Counted from the first letter of the stretch, positions 1-10,194 are shown. The stretch is 64,000 nucleotides of DNA from Clavibacter michiganensis subsp. insidiosus (GCF_002240565.1 NZ_MZMO01000001.1:682001-746000); one strand, 5' to 3'. Notes: a model not told the origin generated them from the sequence alone. Translations and numbers: made by a program.

Positions 1-2
1 TC

Positions 3-1421
3 AGCGACCTCAACCTCATCCGCCGGTGGATGGCCTTCGGCCTGGTGCTGTTCATCGTCAACATCCTCACGATCCTCGTGGGCATCGGGTTCCTGGTCGC
101 CATCGACTGGCGCCTGGGCCTCGGCTTCCTCGTCTGCTCCATCCCGCTCTGGGTGTACGGCTACCTCTTCGAGCAGAAGTACTCCTCGGTGGCGCGGCTC
201 AGTCAGGACCAGTCCGGCGACCTCGCCACGAGCGTCGAGCAGTCTGTCCACGGGATCCGCGTGCTCAAGGCGTTCGGCCGAGGCAAGCACATGCACGACG
301 CGTTCGCCGAGCAGGCGGAGGAGCTGCGCGGCACGGAGATCACGAAGGCGAAGGCCATCGCCGGCATCTGGCTGTGGCTGCTGCTGGTGCCCGACCTGAC
401 CTTCGCGCTGGCGCTGCTCGGCGGCGTGCTGCTCGCCGCGGGCGGGCAGATCTCGGTGGGCGACCTGGTGGCGTTCTTCGCGACCGCCGCGGTGCTGCGC
501 TGGCCGATCGAGTCGGTGGGCTTCCTCCTGTCGATGACCTTCGACGCGCGCACGGCCATCGACCGCTACTTCGAGGTGATGGACGAGGACGACGTGATCA
601 CGGATCCCGCGACGCCCGTGCGCATCCAGGAGCCCCGCGGCCACCTCGTCTTCCGCGGCGCGCGCTTCCGCTACCAGGACGCCGTCGCGGGCCAACCCGA
701 CCTGATCGACGGGGTGGACCTCGACCTCCAGCCGGGCGAGACCATGGCGCTCGTCGGCGTCACCGGCTGCGGCAAGTCCACGCTCACGGCGCTCACGACC
801 CGGCTCTACGACGTGACGGGCGGCAGCATCGAGCTGGACGGCGTGGACATCCGCGACCTCGGGCTCGAGGAGCTCCGCCGCCGCATCGCCATGGCCTTCG
901 AGGACGCGACGCTGTTCTCCTCGACCGTCCGCGACAACGTGCTGCTCGGCCGCCCCGACCTCGCCGACGGCGGGCCCGAGGCCGAGCGGGTGCTCCAGGA
1001 GGCGCTCGACATCGCGCAGGCCGGCTTCGTGCACGACCTGCCCGACGGCGTCGAGACGACCGTCGGCGAGGAGGGGCTGAGCCTCTCCGGCGGGCAGCGC
1101 CAGCGGCTCGCGCTCGCCCGCGCGGTCGCGGCGGCGCCGGACGTGCTGGTGCTCGACGACCCGCTCTCGGCGCTCGACGTCGACACGGAGGCGCTCGTCG
1201 AGGCGGCGCTGCGCCGCGTGCTCGCGTCCACCACCGCGCTGATCGTCGCGCACCGCCCCTCGACCGTGATGCTCGCGGACCGGGTGGCGCTCATGCAGGA
1301 CGGCCGCATCATCGCGGTCGGCCGGCACTCCGACCTGCTCGCCACGAGCGAGCACTACCGGTTCGTCATCTCGAGCCTGGACGTGGAAGGGATCACCGTG
1401 CGCGAGGAGGCCTCAGCATGA
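3..1421 (+). CDS. ABC exporter half-transporter, permease plus ATPase (5' partial)
   Basis: Subunit of an exporter-type ABC transporter with fused membrane and nucleotide-binding domains. The gene enters the window already open; the visible part starts inside the transmembrane domain (SDLNLIRRW, then hydrophobic helices) and the ATPase domain fills the C-terminal half. Visible motifs are Walker [10 protein letters not shown], signature LSGGQ near nt 1083-1097, and Walker B VLVLDDP, followed by the H-loop AHRPST. The residue after Walker B is Asp instead of the catalytic Glu, so this subunit contributes the degenerate ATP site of a heterodimer. Its stop overlaps the next gene's start (ATGA at 1418-1421), so the two are translationally coupled. 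The substrate cannot be read from sequence; drugs, lipids or siderophores are all possible. Confidence 0.93.
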   Translation, partial: SDLNLIRRWMAFGLVLFIVNILTILVGIGFLVAIDWRLGLGFLVCSIPLWVYGYLFEQKYSSVARLSQDQSGDLATSVEQSVHGIRVLKAFGRGKHMHDAFAEQAEELRGTEITKAKAIAGIWLWLLLVPDLTFALALLGGVLLAAGGQISVGDLVAFFATAAVLRWPIESVGFLLSMTFDARTAIDRYFEVMDEDDVITDPATPVRIQEPRGHLVFRGARFRYQDAVAGQPDLIDGVDLDLQPGETMALVGVTGCGKSTLTALTTRLYDVTGGSIELDGVDIRDLGLEELRRRIAMAFEDATLFSSTVRDNVLLGRPDLADGGPEAERVLQEALDIAQAGFVHDLPDGVETTVGEEGLSLSGGQRQRLALARAVAAAPDVLVLDDPLSALDVDTEALVEAALRRVLASTTALIVAHRPSTVMLADRVALMQDGRIIAVGRHSDLLATSEHYRFVISSLDVEGITVREEASA

Positions 1422-3226
1422 GCGTCACCGGAGTCACCGGCGAGGAGAGGGACGACTTCTCCCGCGCCGAGAGCAAGCAGATCCGCCGTCGGTCGACGAA
1501 GCTGCTCGTCAGCACCATCCAACCGGTCAAGCGGACGCTGATCCTCACGGCCGCGACGATCCTCGTGGCCACGGCCGCGAACGTCGCCGGCCCCGCCCTC
1601 ATCGGCGTGGGCCTCGACCGCGCGCTGCCGTCGCTGCTCGACACGGGCGACGCCACGCTGCTCGCGCTCGTGATCGGCGCGTACGTCCTGGTCGCGGTCA
1701 CGGGCGCCGTGCTGGTGGCGAAGTACCAGGTGATGTCGGCGCGCATCGCGCAGGAGATCCTCCTCGACCTCCGCAAGCGCATGTTCCTGCACACGCAGAA
1801 GCTCAGCCTGGAGTTCCACGAGACGTACACGTCGGGCCGGATCATCTCCCGCCAGACGAGCGACCTCGACTCCATCCGGGAGCTCCTCAACGGCGGCATC
1901 AACCAGCTCGTGCAGGGCGCGCTCTACATGGCGTTCACCGCGATCGCGCTGTTCTCCTTCGACTGGGTGTCGGGCCTCGTGCTGCTCGCGGCGCTCGTGC
2001 CGCTGTTCTTCCTGAGCCTCTGGTTCGCCGTGAAGTCGCAGGCGCTGTTCCGCCAGACGCGCGTGAAGTCCGCGCGGCTGATCGTGCACTTCGTGGAGAC
2101 CATGACGGGCATCCGCGCGGTGAAGGCCTTCCGCAAGGAGAAGCGCAACGCGGAGGAGTTCTCCGAGCACGTGGAGGGCTACCGCGACACCAACATGCGC
2201 GTGATCCAGGTGTTCGGCATCTTCGACCCGGGCCTCATCCTCATCGGCAACATCACGGTCGCCGTGGTGCTGCTCGTCGGCGGCCTCCGCGTCGCGGACG
2301 GGCAGCTCGGCATCGGCGCGCTGCTCGCGGTCGTGCTGTACACGCGCCAGTTCTTCGGGCCGGCGCAGGACATGGCGATGTTCTACAACAGCTACCAGTC
2401 GGCGTCGGCCGCGCTCGAGAAGATCTCGGGCGTGCTCGAGGAGGAGCCGAGCGTGCCGGATCCCGTGCAGCCGGTCGACCTGTGGGAGTCCACGGGCCAC
2501 GTCTCGTTCGAGGGCGTCGAGTTCGGCTACGGCACGGGCAAGACGATCCTGCCGCGCTTCGACCTCGACATGCCGGCGGGGCAGACCATCGCGCTCGTCG
2601 GATCCACGGGCGCGGGCAAGACGACGCTCGCGAAGCTCATCTCGCGGTTCTACGACCCGTCCGACGGGCGCGTGGCGCTCGACGGGATCGACCTCCGCGA
2701 CCTGCACCCGAAGGACCTCCGCCGCGCCATCGTCATGGTGACGCAGGAGGCGTACCTCTTCTCCGGGTCCGTGGCCGACAACATCGCCATCGGCAAGCCC
2801 GACGCGACCCGCGGCGAGATCCAGGCGGCCGCGGAGGCCGTGGGGGCGCACACGTTCATCGAGTCGCTGCCGGACGGGTACGACACGGACGTGAACAAGC
2901 GCGGCGGCCGGGTCTCGGCGGGGCAGCGCCAGCTGATCTCCTTCGCGCGGGCGTTCCTCGCGGACCCGGCGGTGCTGATCCTCGACGAGGCGACGAGCTC
3001 GCTCGACATCCCGAGCGAGCGGCTCGTGCAGCAGGGCCTCACCACGCTGCTCGCGGACCGGACGGCGATCATCATCGCGCACCGGCTCTCCACCGTCGCG
3101 ATCGCGGACCGCGTGCTCGTCATGGAGCAGGGCCGCATCGTCGAGGACGGGACGCCGGACGCGCTCATCCAGGGCACGGGCCGCTTCTCGCAGCTGCACG
3201 CGGCCTGGCGGGAGTCGCTGGTCTAG
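1418..3226 (+). CDS. ABC exporter half-transporter, partner subunit
   Basis: Full-length 602-aa exporter half-transporter: an N-terminal membrane domain of about six helices (residues roughly 35-330) followed by an ATPase domain. Walker A is GSTGAGKTT near residue 397, Walker B LILDEATS carries the catalytic Glu, and the H-loop is AHRLST. The signature is VSAGQ in place of LSGGQ. Together with the upstream partner (good signature, Asp at the Walker B Glu) this gives one competent and one degenerate ATP site, as known for heterodimeric exporters such as TM287/288. ATG at 1418 overlaps the upstream stop. Membrane protein; exported substrate unknown. Confidence 0.95.
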   Translation: MSVTGVTGEERDDFSRAESKQIRRRSTKLLVSTIQPVKRTLILTAATILVATAANVAGPALIGVGLDRALPSLLDTGDATLLALVIGAYVLVAVTGAVLVAKYQVMSARIAQEILLDLRKRMFLHTQKLSLEFHETYTSGRIISRQTSDLDSIRELLNGGINQLVQGALYMAFTAIALFSFDWVSGLVLLAALVPLFFLSLWFAVKSQALFRQTRVKSARLIVHFVETMTGIRAVKAFRKEKRNAEEFSEHVEGYRDTNMRVIQVFGIFDPGLILIGNITVAVVLLVGGLRVADGQLGIGALLAVVLYTRQFFGPAQDMAMFYNSYQSASAALEKISGVLEEEPSVPDPVQPVDLWESTGHVSFEGVEFGYGTGKTILPRFDLDMPAGQTIALVGSTGAGKTTLAKLISRFYDPSDGRVALDGIDLRDLHPKDLRRAIVMVTQEAYLFSGSVADNIAIGKPDATRGEIQAAAEAVGAHTFIESLPDGYDTDVNKRGGRVSAGQRQLISFARAFLADPAVLILDEATSSLDIPSERLVQQGLTTLLADRTAIIIAHRLSTVAIADRVLVMEQGRIVEDGTPDALIQGTGRFSQLHAAWRESLV

Positions 3227-3240
3227 CGCCGGTGCGCGGC

Positions 3241-3280
3241 CGCGGCCCGGGCGTCCCCCAGGGGGAGGCACCGGGCCGCG
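3241..3280. terminator. Hairpin terminator, probably bidirectional
   Basis: Perfect 10-bp arms (cgcggcccgg at 3241-3250 and ccgggccgcg at 3271-3280) enclose a smaller C5/G5 hairpin. It lies between the stops of the ABC operon and the convergent lipoprotein gene. No U-tract follows, as is usual in high-GC actinobacteria. Confidence 0.7.
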
Positions 3281-3318
3281 TCGCGTCCCGGCCCCGCGCG
3301 ATCAGAGGCCCCGGGCGA

Positions 3319-3756
3319 TCAGAGGTCGAGCGCGGGGGAGCCCTTCGGCAGCCATGCGTGCACGGCGTCGCCGTCCGCGGCGGTCAGCCAGCCGTCGCCG
3401 CACGTCATGGCCGCGGCGGGGGAGGGATCCGGCCACCAGGTGTCCTGCACGGCCGGCGCGGGAGCGTCGGCGGGCGCGGCGGCGCAGCCCATCCGGTCGG
3501 CCGGCGTCGCGGAGCGGAACTCGAGGATCGCGCCCTCGCCGCGGAGCGACGTCGTGATGCGGACGTCCGTCGCGTCCACGGGGATCCACGCCGGGATGCG
3601 GCCGTCGGCGTCCGCCGCCGTGGCGTAGGCCCGCGCGTCCGCCGGGGTGGTCATGCCGCCGACGGCGCTCGCCGCGCCGCAGCCGGCGAGGGTCAGCGCG
3701 AGCGCGATCGCGAGGGGCGCGGCGGCGAGGGCACGCAGGGACCGGGTGCGGGGCAT
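3319..3756 (-). CDS. Small secreted lipoprotein of unknown function
   Basis: 145-aa protein starting MPRTRSLRAL, with a signal peptide ending in a lipobox LAGC (Cys26), so it should be lipidated and anchored outside the membrane. The rest is Ala/Pro/Asp-rich with a Cys near residue 100 and another in AMTCGDG, which could form a disulfide. I recognise no catalytic motif. Upstream in-frame starts exist, but ATG at 3754-3756 places the basic n-region correctly before the hydrophobic core. It stands alone, converging on the ABC operon. Confidence 0.8.
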   Translation of the reverse strand: MPRTRSLRALAAAPLAIALALTLAGCGAASAVGGMTTPADARAYATAADADGRIPAWIPVDATDVRITTSLRGEGAILEFRSATPADRMGCAAAPADAPAPAVQDTWWPDPSPAAAMTCGDGWLTAADGDAVHAWLPKGSPALDL

Positions 3757-3896
3757 ACTCCCAGTCCAGCGGAGCGGAGTGCTCCGCGCATCGGCCGCGA
3801 GGCCCCGACCGTGGTCCCGGAGCATGACCCGTGCTCGGCCGTCAGGCGGACGGCGGCCGGCGGACGGCGGACGGCTGGTGGTCGTGCGTCAGCGGA

Positions 3897-4217
3897 TCAC
3901 GGGAACCAGCGGGCCGCCGCGAGGTCGACGCGGTAGCCCGCGGCCGTCGGGGCGTCGAGGAGCGGCGTGCCCTCGGCCTCGTAGCGGGAGCGCGCCTCGT
4001 CGGCGAGCCCGGTCGGCGGGTGCCCGCCCGCCCGGAGCACGCGCCACCAGGGCAGCCCGGAACCGTGGTAGCGCAGCACCATGCCGACGGCTCGGGCGCC
4101 GCGGCGGCCGAACACGGCGGCGACGTCGCCGTAGGTCATGACGCGGCCCGAGGGGATCTCGGCGACGACCTCGAGCACGCGGTCGGTGTACTCGCCGGGG
4201 GTGGCGAAGACGGCCAC
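3897..4217 (-). CDS. Alkyltransferase-like (ATL/MGMT-family) DNA-binding protein
   Basis: 106-aa protein of the O6-alkylguanine-DNA alkyltransferase fold. Recognisable pieces are the helix-turn-helix region (IPSGRVMTYGDVAAVFG), the arginine-finger region (RAVGMVLR) and the active-site segment. Where MGMT has PCHRV, this protein has PWWRV: the methyl-accepting Cys is replaced by Trp. That is the hallmark of ATL proteins, which bind alkylated guanines and hand the lesion to nucleotide excision repair without removing the alkyl group. It lies 3 bp downstream of the GNAT gene on the same strand and probably shares its transcript. Confidence 0.88.
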   Translation of the reverse strand: MAVFATPGEYTDRVLEVVAEIPSGRVMTYGDVAAVFGRRGARAVGMVLRYHGSGLPWWRVLRAGGHPPTGLADEARSRYEAEGTPLLDAPTAAGYRVDLAAARWFP

Positions 4218-4220
4218 GCG

Positions 4221-4673
4221 CTAGAGCGCCAGCGCGCCGATGGCCTCGCCGTACTGGGTCTCGCCGATGACCTCGAAGCCGACGTGGGTGAAGAACTCCT
4301 CCGGGCCGTCCTCGCCCGGCTCCCACACGACCGTGAGGCGGTCGAAGCCGCGCGAGCGCGCCTCGTCCGCGAGCGCGAGGACCGCGAAGCGGCCCACGCC
4401 GTGGCCCTGCGCGTCGGCGTCGACGTTGATGCGCCAGATGCAGCTGCGGAAGATCTCCTCGTGGGCCTCGGGGTCGAAGTTGCCCATGATGAAGCCGACG
4501 ACCTCGCCGTCCTCCACGACCACGCGCGGCCAGGCGGTGGTCGGGTTGACGTAGGCCTCGGCGATGGAGTGCGACACAGGGGCGACGTAGTTCTCCTGCC
4601 CCGGCTTGAGCGTCAGCGTGTTGGCCGCCACGATCGTGCGGGCGCTCAGCTCTTCGAGTGTCATGTCGCTCAT
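4221..4673 (-). CDS. GNAT family N-acetyltransferase
   Basis: 150-aa single-domain GNAT enzyme. It shows the N-terminal strand-helix pattern, VVVEDGEVVGFIMGN as beta-2/beta-4, an acetyl-CoA loop region (DADAQGHGVGRFAVLAL; here QGHGVG approximates the usual Q/RxxGxG/A), and a C-terminal GFEVIGETQYGE. The acceptor is unknown; a polyamine, small amine or peptide N-terminus are all possible. The ATG at 4671-4673 is preferred because a TACCCT -10 box ends 6 nt before it, fitting a leaderless transcript. The alkyltransferase-like gene follows 3 bp downstream. Confidence 0.88.
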   Translation of the reverse strand: MSDMTLEELSARTIVAANTLTLKPGQENYVAPVSHSIAEAYVNPTTAWPRVVVEDGEVVGFIMGNFDPEAHEEIFRSCIWRINVDADAQGHGVGRFAVLALADEARSRGFDRLTVVWEPGEDGPEEFFTHVGFEVIGETQYGEAIGALAL

Positions 4674-4679
4674 GGGCAC

Positions 4680-4685
4680 AGGGTA
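4680..4685 (-). promoter_or_regulatory. -10 hexamer, leaderless start (GNAT gene)
   Basis: TACCCT on the minus strand, 6 nt before the ATG at 4673; no Shine-Dalgarno is visible. Confidence 0.55.
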
Positions 4686-4812
4686 TCGGGCGGGCCTCCG
4701 TCGGGCCAGGTGCCGTGGGCCCGGTCGGGAGGCCGGGCCGGGAGGCGGCGCCCGGGCGCGATTCGGCCCTGACCCGCCGATGTCTCGATGTCGAGAGACA
4801 GGGGTCGCCGGG

Positions 4813-4818
4813 TAGGCT
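4813..4818 (+). promoter_or_regulatory. Candidate -10 hexamer of icd
   Basis: TAGGCT within ggtaggctgg, about 90 nt upstream of the icd GTG. This would give a leader of roughly 83 nt. No convincing -35 is visible. Confidence 0.4.
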
Positions 4819-4907
4819 GGCCCACGGATCCACCGGCGACGAGCCGGGCCCGGCGCGCGCCGACGGAGACGCGCACGGAGGCGACCGACGAGCATGAGGA
4901 GGACTTC

Positions 4908-6122
4908 GTGGAGAAGATCAAGGTAGAGGGGACCGTCGTCGAGCTCGACGGCGACGAGATGACGCGCATCATCTGGCAGTCCATCAAGGACACGCTCATC
5001 CACCCGTACCTCGACATCGACCTCGAGTACTACGACCTGGGCATCGAGAAGCGCGACGAGACCGACGACCAGATCACGATCGACGCGGCGAACGCCATCA
5101 AGAAGCACGGCGTCGGCGTCAAGTGCGCGACGATCACGCCCGACGAGGCGCGCGTCGAGGAGTTCGGCCTGAAGAAGATGTGGCGCTCGCCGAACGGCAC
5201 CATCCGCAACATCCTGGGCGGCACGATCTTCCGCGAGCCCATCATCATCAGCAACATCCCGCGCCTCGTGCCCGGCTGGAACAAGCCGATCATCGTCGGC
5301 CGCCACGCGTTCGGCGACCAGTACCGCGCCACCGACTTCCGCTTCGAGGGCGAGGGCACGCTCACGATGACCTTCACGCCGAAGGACGGCTCGGAGCCGC
5401 AGCAGTTCGAGGTGTTCCAGAGCCCCGGATCCGGCGTCGCGATGGGCATGTACAACCTCGACGACTCGATCCGCGACTTCGCGCGCGCGTCGCTCTCGTA
5501 CGGCCTCGCCCGGAACTACCCCGTCTACCTCTCCACCAAGAACACGATCCTCAAGGCCTACGACGGCCGCTTCAAGGACCTGTTCCAGGAGGTCTTCGAG
5601 GCCGAGTACAAGGAGCAGTTCGACGCCGCGGGCCTCACCTACGAGCACCGCCTCATCGACGACATGGTCGCCGCCTCGCTCAAGTGGGAGGGCGGCTACG
5701 TCTGGGCGTGCAAGAACTACGACGGCGACGTGCAGTCCGACACCGTCGCGCAGGGCTTCGGCTCGCTCGGCCTCATGACGAGCGTGCTCACCACGCCCGA
5801 CGGCAAGGTCGTCGAGGCGGAGGCCGCGCACGGCACCGTCACGCGCCACTACCGCCAGCACCAGCAGGGCAAGCCCACCTCGACGAACCCCATCGCGTCG
5901 ATCTACGCCTGGACCCGTGGCCTCGCGCACCGCGCCAAGCTCGACGGCAACGACGCGCTGAAGACGTTCGCGGACACCCTCGAGGACGTCGTCATCACGA
6001 CGGTCGAGAGCGGCAAGATGACGAAGGACCTCGCGCTCCTCGTCGGCCCGGACCAGCCGTACCAGACGACCGAGGAGTTCCTCGCGTCGCTCGCGGACAA
6101 CCTGCAGACGCGCCTGGCCTGA
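4908..6122 (+). CDS. icd: NADP-dependent isocitrate dehydrogenase
   Basis: 404-aa enzyme of the TCA cycle, oxidatively decarboxylating isocitrate to 2-oxoglutarate with NADP+. It belongs to the homodimeric, eukaryote-like subfamily: it starts [19 protein letters not shown], has the substrate-binding run SPNGTIRN and RNILGG, and carries the metal/substrate segment [13 protein letters not shown]. The GTG at 4908 is chosen because an AGGAGG lies at 4897-4902, 5 nt upstream, and because family proteins start at this point; an upstream in-frame ATG at 4788 would add 40 residues unlike the family. Monocistronic, with a strong hairpin downstream. Confidence 0.97.
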   Translation: MEKIKVEGTVVELDGDEMTRIIWQSIKDTLIHPYLDIDLEYYDLGIEKRDETDDQITIDAANAIKKHGVGVKCATITPDEARVEEFGLKKMWRSPNGTIRNILGGTIFREPIIISNIPRLVPGWNKPIIVGRHAFGDQYRATDFRFEGEGTLTMTFTPKDGSEPQQFEVFQSPGSGVAMGMYNLDDSIRDFARASLSYGLARNYPVYLSTKNTILKAYDGRFKDLFQEVFEAEYKEQFDAAGLTYEHRLIDDMVAASLKWEGGYVWACKNYDGDVQSDTVAQGFGSLGLMTSVLTTPDGKVVEAEAAHGTVTRHYRQHQQGKPTSTNPIASIYAWTRGLAHRAKLDGNDALKTFADTLEDVVITTVESGKMTKDLALLVGPDQPYQTTEEFLASLADNLQTRLA

Positions 6123-6156
6123 TCCCGCGGGCGTCGATCCGACGCCGCCGCACGCC

Positions 6157-6192
6157 GAGAGGCCCCGCCCCCGTTCCGGGGCGGGGCCTCTC
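6157..6192 (+). terminator. Strong hairpin terminator of icd
   Basis: Perfect 15-bp arms (gagaggccccgcccc and its complement) around a 6-nt loop, 34 nt after the icd stop. Confidence 0.85.
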
Positions 6193-6368
6193 GCATGCTC
6201 GCGTGAACCTCACGTGTGCAGAGGGTCGACGGGGGCCGTGGATTACTCCCTACGGTTCTGCCCATCGCGTCGACGACGCGACTCCGCGACGGGGGCTCGC
6301 GCGTTCTGCGCGTCCCGAGCTCCGCGGATCCACGAGCCGGCCGACGCCGGCGACAGGAGGGAACAGCC

Positions 6369-9300
6369 ATGCCCATCCATCGAGACCCGCAGCCGCCCGG
6401 CCGGAGGCCGCGGCTCCGAGCTGCCCGCCCGTTCGCGGTCGGCGCCATCGCGTTCGCCCTCGTGGCCGCCGGCACGACGACCGCCACCGCGGATGAAGCG
6501 CCGACCGCGTCCGTCCCCTTCGGCGCGAAGGACGGCACCTATCTCGTGACCCTGCGGGACCAGCCTGCGGCGGCGTACGACGGCACCCTCGACGGGCTGG
6601 CCCCCACGCGGGTCGAGCCGGGCGCGCGGCTCGATGCGCAGTCGGACGCCGTGCAGCGCTACTCCGACCACCTCACGCAGCTCCAGGACTCGGCCGCGGA
6701 CGCGGCGGGCGTCACCCCGACCAACCGCTACTCGCTCACCGTGAACGGCTTCTCGGCCAAGCTGACGGCGGCGCAGGTCCAGGCGCTCAGCCAGGATCGC
6801 GACGTCCTGAGCGTGGAGCCCGACCAGACCCTGCACCCCACGTCCACGCCGGACTCCCGCTTCATCGGGCTCGAGGGCGACAACGGCCTGTGGTCGAAGG
6901 TGGGCGGCGTCGACAAGGCCGGCCAGGGCACCGTGGTGGGCATCATCGACACCGGCATCGCCCCGGACAGCCCCTCCTTCGCCGGGAAGCCCCTCGGCTC
7001 CACGCCCGGGGCGGACCCGTACCGCGACGGCTCCCGCATCGACTTCCGCAAGGGGGACGGCACCGTCTTCCACGGGACGTGCCAGGCGGGCGACGGGTTC
7101 ACCGCCTCCGACTGCTCCACCAAGATCGTCGGCGCCCGTGCCTTCGAGGCCGGCCGGGCGGCGACGGACCGTCCGCTCGGGCCGCAGGAGAAGGTGTCCC
7201 CCCTCGACACGGACGGCCACGGGAGCCACACCGGGAGCACGGCCGCGGGCGACGCGGGCGTGACGGCGACCGCGGGCACCGTCCAGGAGACCATCGCGGG
7301 CATCGCGCCCGCCGCGAAGGTCGCGGCCTACAAGGTGTGCTGGGACGGGCCCGACCCGACGAAGGAGACCGATGACGGCTGCGAGCTGTCGGACATCGTC
7401 GCCGGCATCGAGCAGGCCACCGCGGACGGCGTCGACGTGATCAACATGTCGCTCGGCGGCGCAGGCAAGGCCGCGGACGCGTTCCAGCGCGCCCTCCTCG
7501 GTGCGGCGGACGCCGGCATCTTCGTCGCGGCAGCGGCGGGCAACAGCGGCCCCAATGCCGGCACGGTCTCGAACACCGAGCCGTGGATCACCACCGTCGC
7601 GGCGAGCAGCGTGCCGCGCAACTACTCCGGCACGGTCACCCTCGGCAGCGGGGCGGCCTTCGTCGGCGCCTCGATGACCGTGGGATCGCCCGTGTCGGGC
7701 CCCCTCGTGCGGGCGGCGGACTCCGGGGTGAAGGGCGCCACGTCCCCCGAGCTCTGCGGCGCGGGGACGCTGGATCCCGACAAGGTGCGCGGCCGCATCG
7801 TGCAGTGCGACCGCGGCATCGTCAACCGCATCGACAAGAGCGCCGAGGTGAAGCGCGCGGGCGGGATCGGCATGGTGCTCACCAACGTCAAGTCCGACTC
7901 CCAGGACCTCGACCTGCACACCGTCCCCACGGTCCACGTCGACGCCGACGCCCGGCAGGCGATCGTCGACTACGCGGCGAAGCCCGGTGCCACGGCGACC
8001 CTGACGAACGGCAACACGACGGGCGTCGAGCGCCCCGCGCCGCAGGTCGCGGGATTCAGCTCCCGCGGCGCCTCCGAGGAGGTCGACGGCGGCGACACCA
8101 TCAAGCCCGACATCACCGCTCCGGGCGTGGGCATCCTCGCCGCGGTCAGCGACAAGGGCGGGAAGCCCGCATTCGCCCCGGAGTCGGGCACGTCCATGTC
8201 CTCGCCGCACATCGCCGGATTCGGGCTCGTCTACCTCGGCGTCCACCCGAAGGCGTCTCCGGCGGAGGTCAAGTCGGCGCTCATGACGACCGCGACCGAC
8301 ACGCTCGGCGCCGATGGCAAGCCCGCCACGGATCCGTTCGCGCAGGGAGCGGGGCAGATCGCGCCGGACCGGTTCCTGGAGCCGGGTCTCTTCTACCCGA
8401 GCGGCGCGAAGGACTGGGCCGGCTACGCCGCGGCGACGGGGCTCGCGCTGCCGGACCCGGTGGCGCCGGTGGCCCCGTCCCAGCTGAACCTGCCGAGCAT
8501 CGGCGTCGGGAAGCTCATGGGATCCACGACCGTCACGCGCACCGTGACCTCGCTGGCCGCGGGCACCTGGACGGCATCCGTGCAGGGCGTGTCCCAGGCT
8601 GATGTGAAGGTCACGCCCGCGCGGCTGACGTTCACGGCTCCCGGCCAGACGAAGTCCTTCCAGGTGCGCATCACCGCGAAGCGCGGTGCGCCGTCCGACG
8701 CGTGGTCGACCGGTTCGCTCACCTGGACCGGATCCGCCGGCACCGTCCGCAGCCCTATCGCGGTGCGGCCGACCGCGGTCACCGCCCCGGCGACGGTCGA
8801 CGGCACGGGCACGAGCGGGAAGGCCGACGTGACGGTCGACGCGGGCGTCACGGGCCGGATCCCTCTCACGACCGCCGGGCTCACCCGCGGCAAGCTGGTG
8901 AGCGACGGCAAGACCGACCACACCGGCAGCGTCAGCACCACCGCGGGCGAGGAGTTCAAGATCACGGTGAAGGCGGGCCAGAAGGCGCTGGTCTTCGACG
9001 CCACGCCGCTCGACGGGGCCTCGGATCTCGCGATGCAGCTCGAGAAGGTGGGCAAGACGGACCGCGATCGCACCCGGGTGAGCCTGCAGGACACGCCGTC
9101 GCTGTCGGAGCGCATCGTCGTGCCGGCACCGGCGCCGGGCGACTACTTCGTCGCCGTGCAGGCCGCGAAGCTCGCGGGTTCGGCGACGAGCGTCGACTAC
9201 GACCTCACGCGGTACGACGTGCAGGGCACGGGCGGGGAGGGGTCCTTCGCGGTCTCGCCGGCTCAGCTCCCCGTCACCGCGGGGAAGAAGGCCACGTACA

Positions 9301-9959
9301 CGGCCTCGTGGTCGGGCCTCGCGGCGGGCACCTCGTACGTCGGGCTCGTCAGCTACGGCGGGAGCGCCGCCACCACGCTCGTGGGCGTCACCACGCCCCC
9401 GGCCTCGGCGGCTCCCACCGCGACCACGGCGCCGGCCATCACCGGCACGCCGGACGTCGGGCAGACGCTGACGGCGTCGACGGGCACGTGGACCCCGGCA
9501 GGCGTCACGCTCGCCACGCAGTGGCTGTCGAACGGCACGCCCATCGCCGGGGCGACGGGATCCACGTTCCGCGTGACCTCCGCGGTCGCGGGCACGGCGC
9601 TCGCCGTCCAGGTGACGGCCACCGCATCCGACGGGCAGAAGGGCGTGGCCACCAGCCCGACCATCTCCGCCCGGGACGCGGCGACGGTGCACCTGCAGGC
9701 GACGCAACCGCAGGGCGCGGCGAGCGGCACCCTGCACGTGCAGGTGTCGGTGACCTCGGCCGCGAAGCAGGCCGCCACCGGGGTGGTGCGGGTGACCGTG
9801 GACGGCGCGGAGCACGACGTGCCCCTTGACGGCTCCGGCACGGGCTGCGCGGACCTCACGGGTGTCGCACCGGGGACGCACACGGTGCAGGCCTCCTACG
9901 TGGGCGACAACCTCGTCGGCGGGGCCGCGAGCCGCGCGCAGAGGATTCGCGTGCGCTGA
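6369..9959 (+). CDS. Secreted subtilisin-like serine protease (S8), upstream copy
   Basis: 1196-aa exported subtilase. Order: basic n-region and signal peptide (residues 1-40, ending near TATA-DE); I9-type propeptide (VTLRDQP to SVEPDQ, residues about 58-155); catalytic domain with Asp194 (GIIDTGIAP), His284 (DGHGSHT) and Ser609 (GTSMSSP). A PA-type insertion lies between the His and Ser (around residues 440-540). The C-terminal third has an Fn3-like domain, an Ig-like unit (ITGTPDVGQTLTAS) and a last Ig-like domain. No LPXTG motif or C-terminal membrane helix, so it should be released. ATG 6369 follows a GGAGG at 6356-6360. The next gene is a close paralogue. The architecture resembles plant cucumisin-like proteases and the Sbt proteins of Clavibacter; the target is unknown. 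Confidence 0.95.
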   Translation: MPIHRDPQPPGRRPRLRAARPFAVGAIAFALVAAGTTTATADEAPTASVPFGAKDGTYLVTLRDQPAAAYDGTLDGLAPTRVEPGARLDAQSDAVQRYSDHLTQLQDSAADAAGVTPTNRYSLTVNGFSAKLTAAQVQALSQDRDVLSVEPDQTLHPTSTPDSRFIGLEGDNGLWSKVGGVDKAGQGTVVGIIDTGIAPDSPSFAGKPLGSTPGADPYRDGSRIDFRKGDGTVFHGTCQAGDGFTASDCSTKIVGARAFEAGRAATDRPLGPQEKVSPLDTDGHGSHTGSTAAGDAGVTATAGTVQETIAGIAPAAKVAAYKVCWDGPDPTKETDDGCELSDIVAGIEQATADGVDVINMSLGGAGKAADAFQRALLGAADAGIFVAAAAGNSGPNAGTVSNTEPWITTVAASSVPRNYSGTVTLGSGAAFVGASMTVGSPVSGPLVRAADSGVKGATSPELCGAGTLDPDKVRGRIVQCDRGIVNRIDKSAEVKRAGGIGMVLTNVKSDSQDLDLHTVPTVHVDADARQAIVDYAAKPGATATLTNGNTTGVERPAPQVAGFSSRGASEEVDGGDTIKPDITAPGVGILAAVSDKGGKPAFAPESGTSMSSPHIAGFGLVYLGVHPKASPAEVKSALMTTATDTLGADGKPATDPFAQGAGQIAPDRFLEPGLFYPSGAKDWAGYAAATGLALPDPVAPVAPSQLNLPSIGVGKLMGSTTVTRTVTSLAAGTWTASVQGVSQADVKVTPARLTFTAPGQTKSFQVRITAKRGAPSDAWSTGSLTWTGSAGTVRSPIAVRPTAVTAPATVDGTGTSGKADVTVDAGVTGRIPLTTAGLTRGKLVSDGKTDHTGSVSTTAGEEFKITVKAGQKALVFDATPLDGASDLAMQLEKVGKTDRDRTRVSLQDTPSLSERIVVPAPAPGDYFVAVQAAKLAGSATSVDYDLTRYDVQGTGGEGSFAVSPAQLPVTAGKKATYTASWSGLAAGTSYVGLVSYGGSAATTLVGVTTPPASAAPTATTAPAITGTPDVGQTLTASTGTWTPAGVTLATQWLSNGTPIAGATGSTFRVTSAVAGTALAVQVTATASDGQKGVATSPTISARDAATVHLQATQPQGAASGTLHVQVSVTSAAKQAATGVVRVTVDGAEHDVPLDGSGTGCADLTGVAPGTHTVQASYVGDNLVGGAASRAQRIRVR

Positions 9960-9978
9960 TCCTCGCGGGGCGACGAGC

Positions 9979-10010
9979 GGAGGGCGGGTGCCGGCTGGCA
10001 CCCGCCCTCC
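9979..10010 (+). terminator. Hairpin terminator after first subtilase
   Basis: Perfect 14-bp arms ggagggcgggtgcc / ggcacccgccctcc with a GGCT loop, 20 nt after the stop. Confidence 0.85.
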
Positions 10011-10156
10011 GTCGTGCGTGCGGCACCCGATCAGCACACGAGAGGGAGCGGTGGTTCCTGAAAGGCTACCCCGTGGCAGGGTATCGCGCTCCGGCTCCGG
10101 CGGCGCGTGATCGGGTGGGGATCCCGCCAGGACGGGCTTCTGAGGGCCGAGGCAAC

Positions 10157-10174
10157 TGTTACACGGCGGTAACA
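10157..10174. promoter_or_regulatory. Palindromic operator candidate upstream of second subtilase
   Basis: Perfect inverted repeat TGTTAC-N6-GTAACA, about 100 bp before the GTG of the downstream subtilase. Spacing and size fit a dimeric helix-turn-helix repressor. I find no equivalent before the first subtilase. Confidence 0.5.
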
Positions 10175-10194
10175 CCCGGCCGTTCTCAGGGCGA

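Noticed and set aside
26..1417. Upstream extension of the second ABC gene's frame over the first ABC gene
   Set aside because: The extension is Arg/His/Pro-rich and shares no family features; the first gene's own frame carries the helices and ATPase motifs here.
4674..5930. Long minus-strand frame upstream of the GNAT gene, antisense to icd
   Set aside because: Low-complexity Val/Arg/Asp/Glu sequence; icd in the sense frame is unambiguous, and the GNAT start at 4673 has its own promoter.
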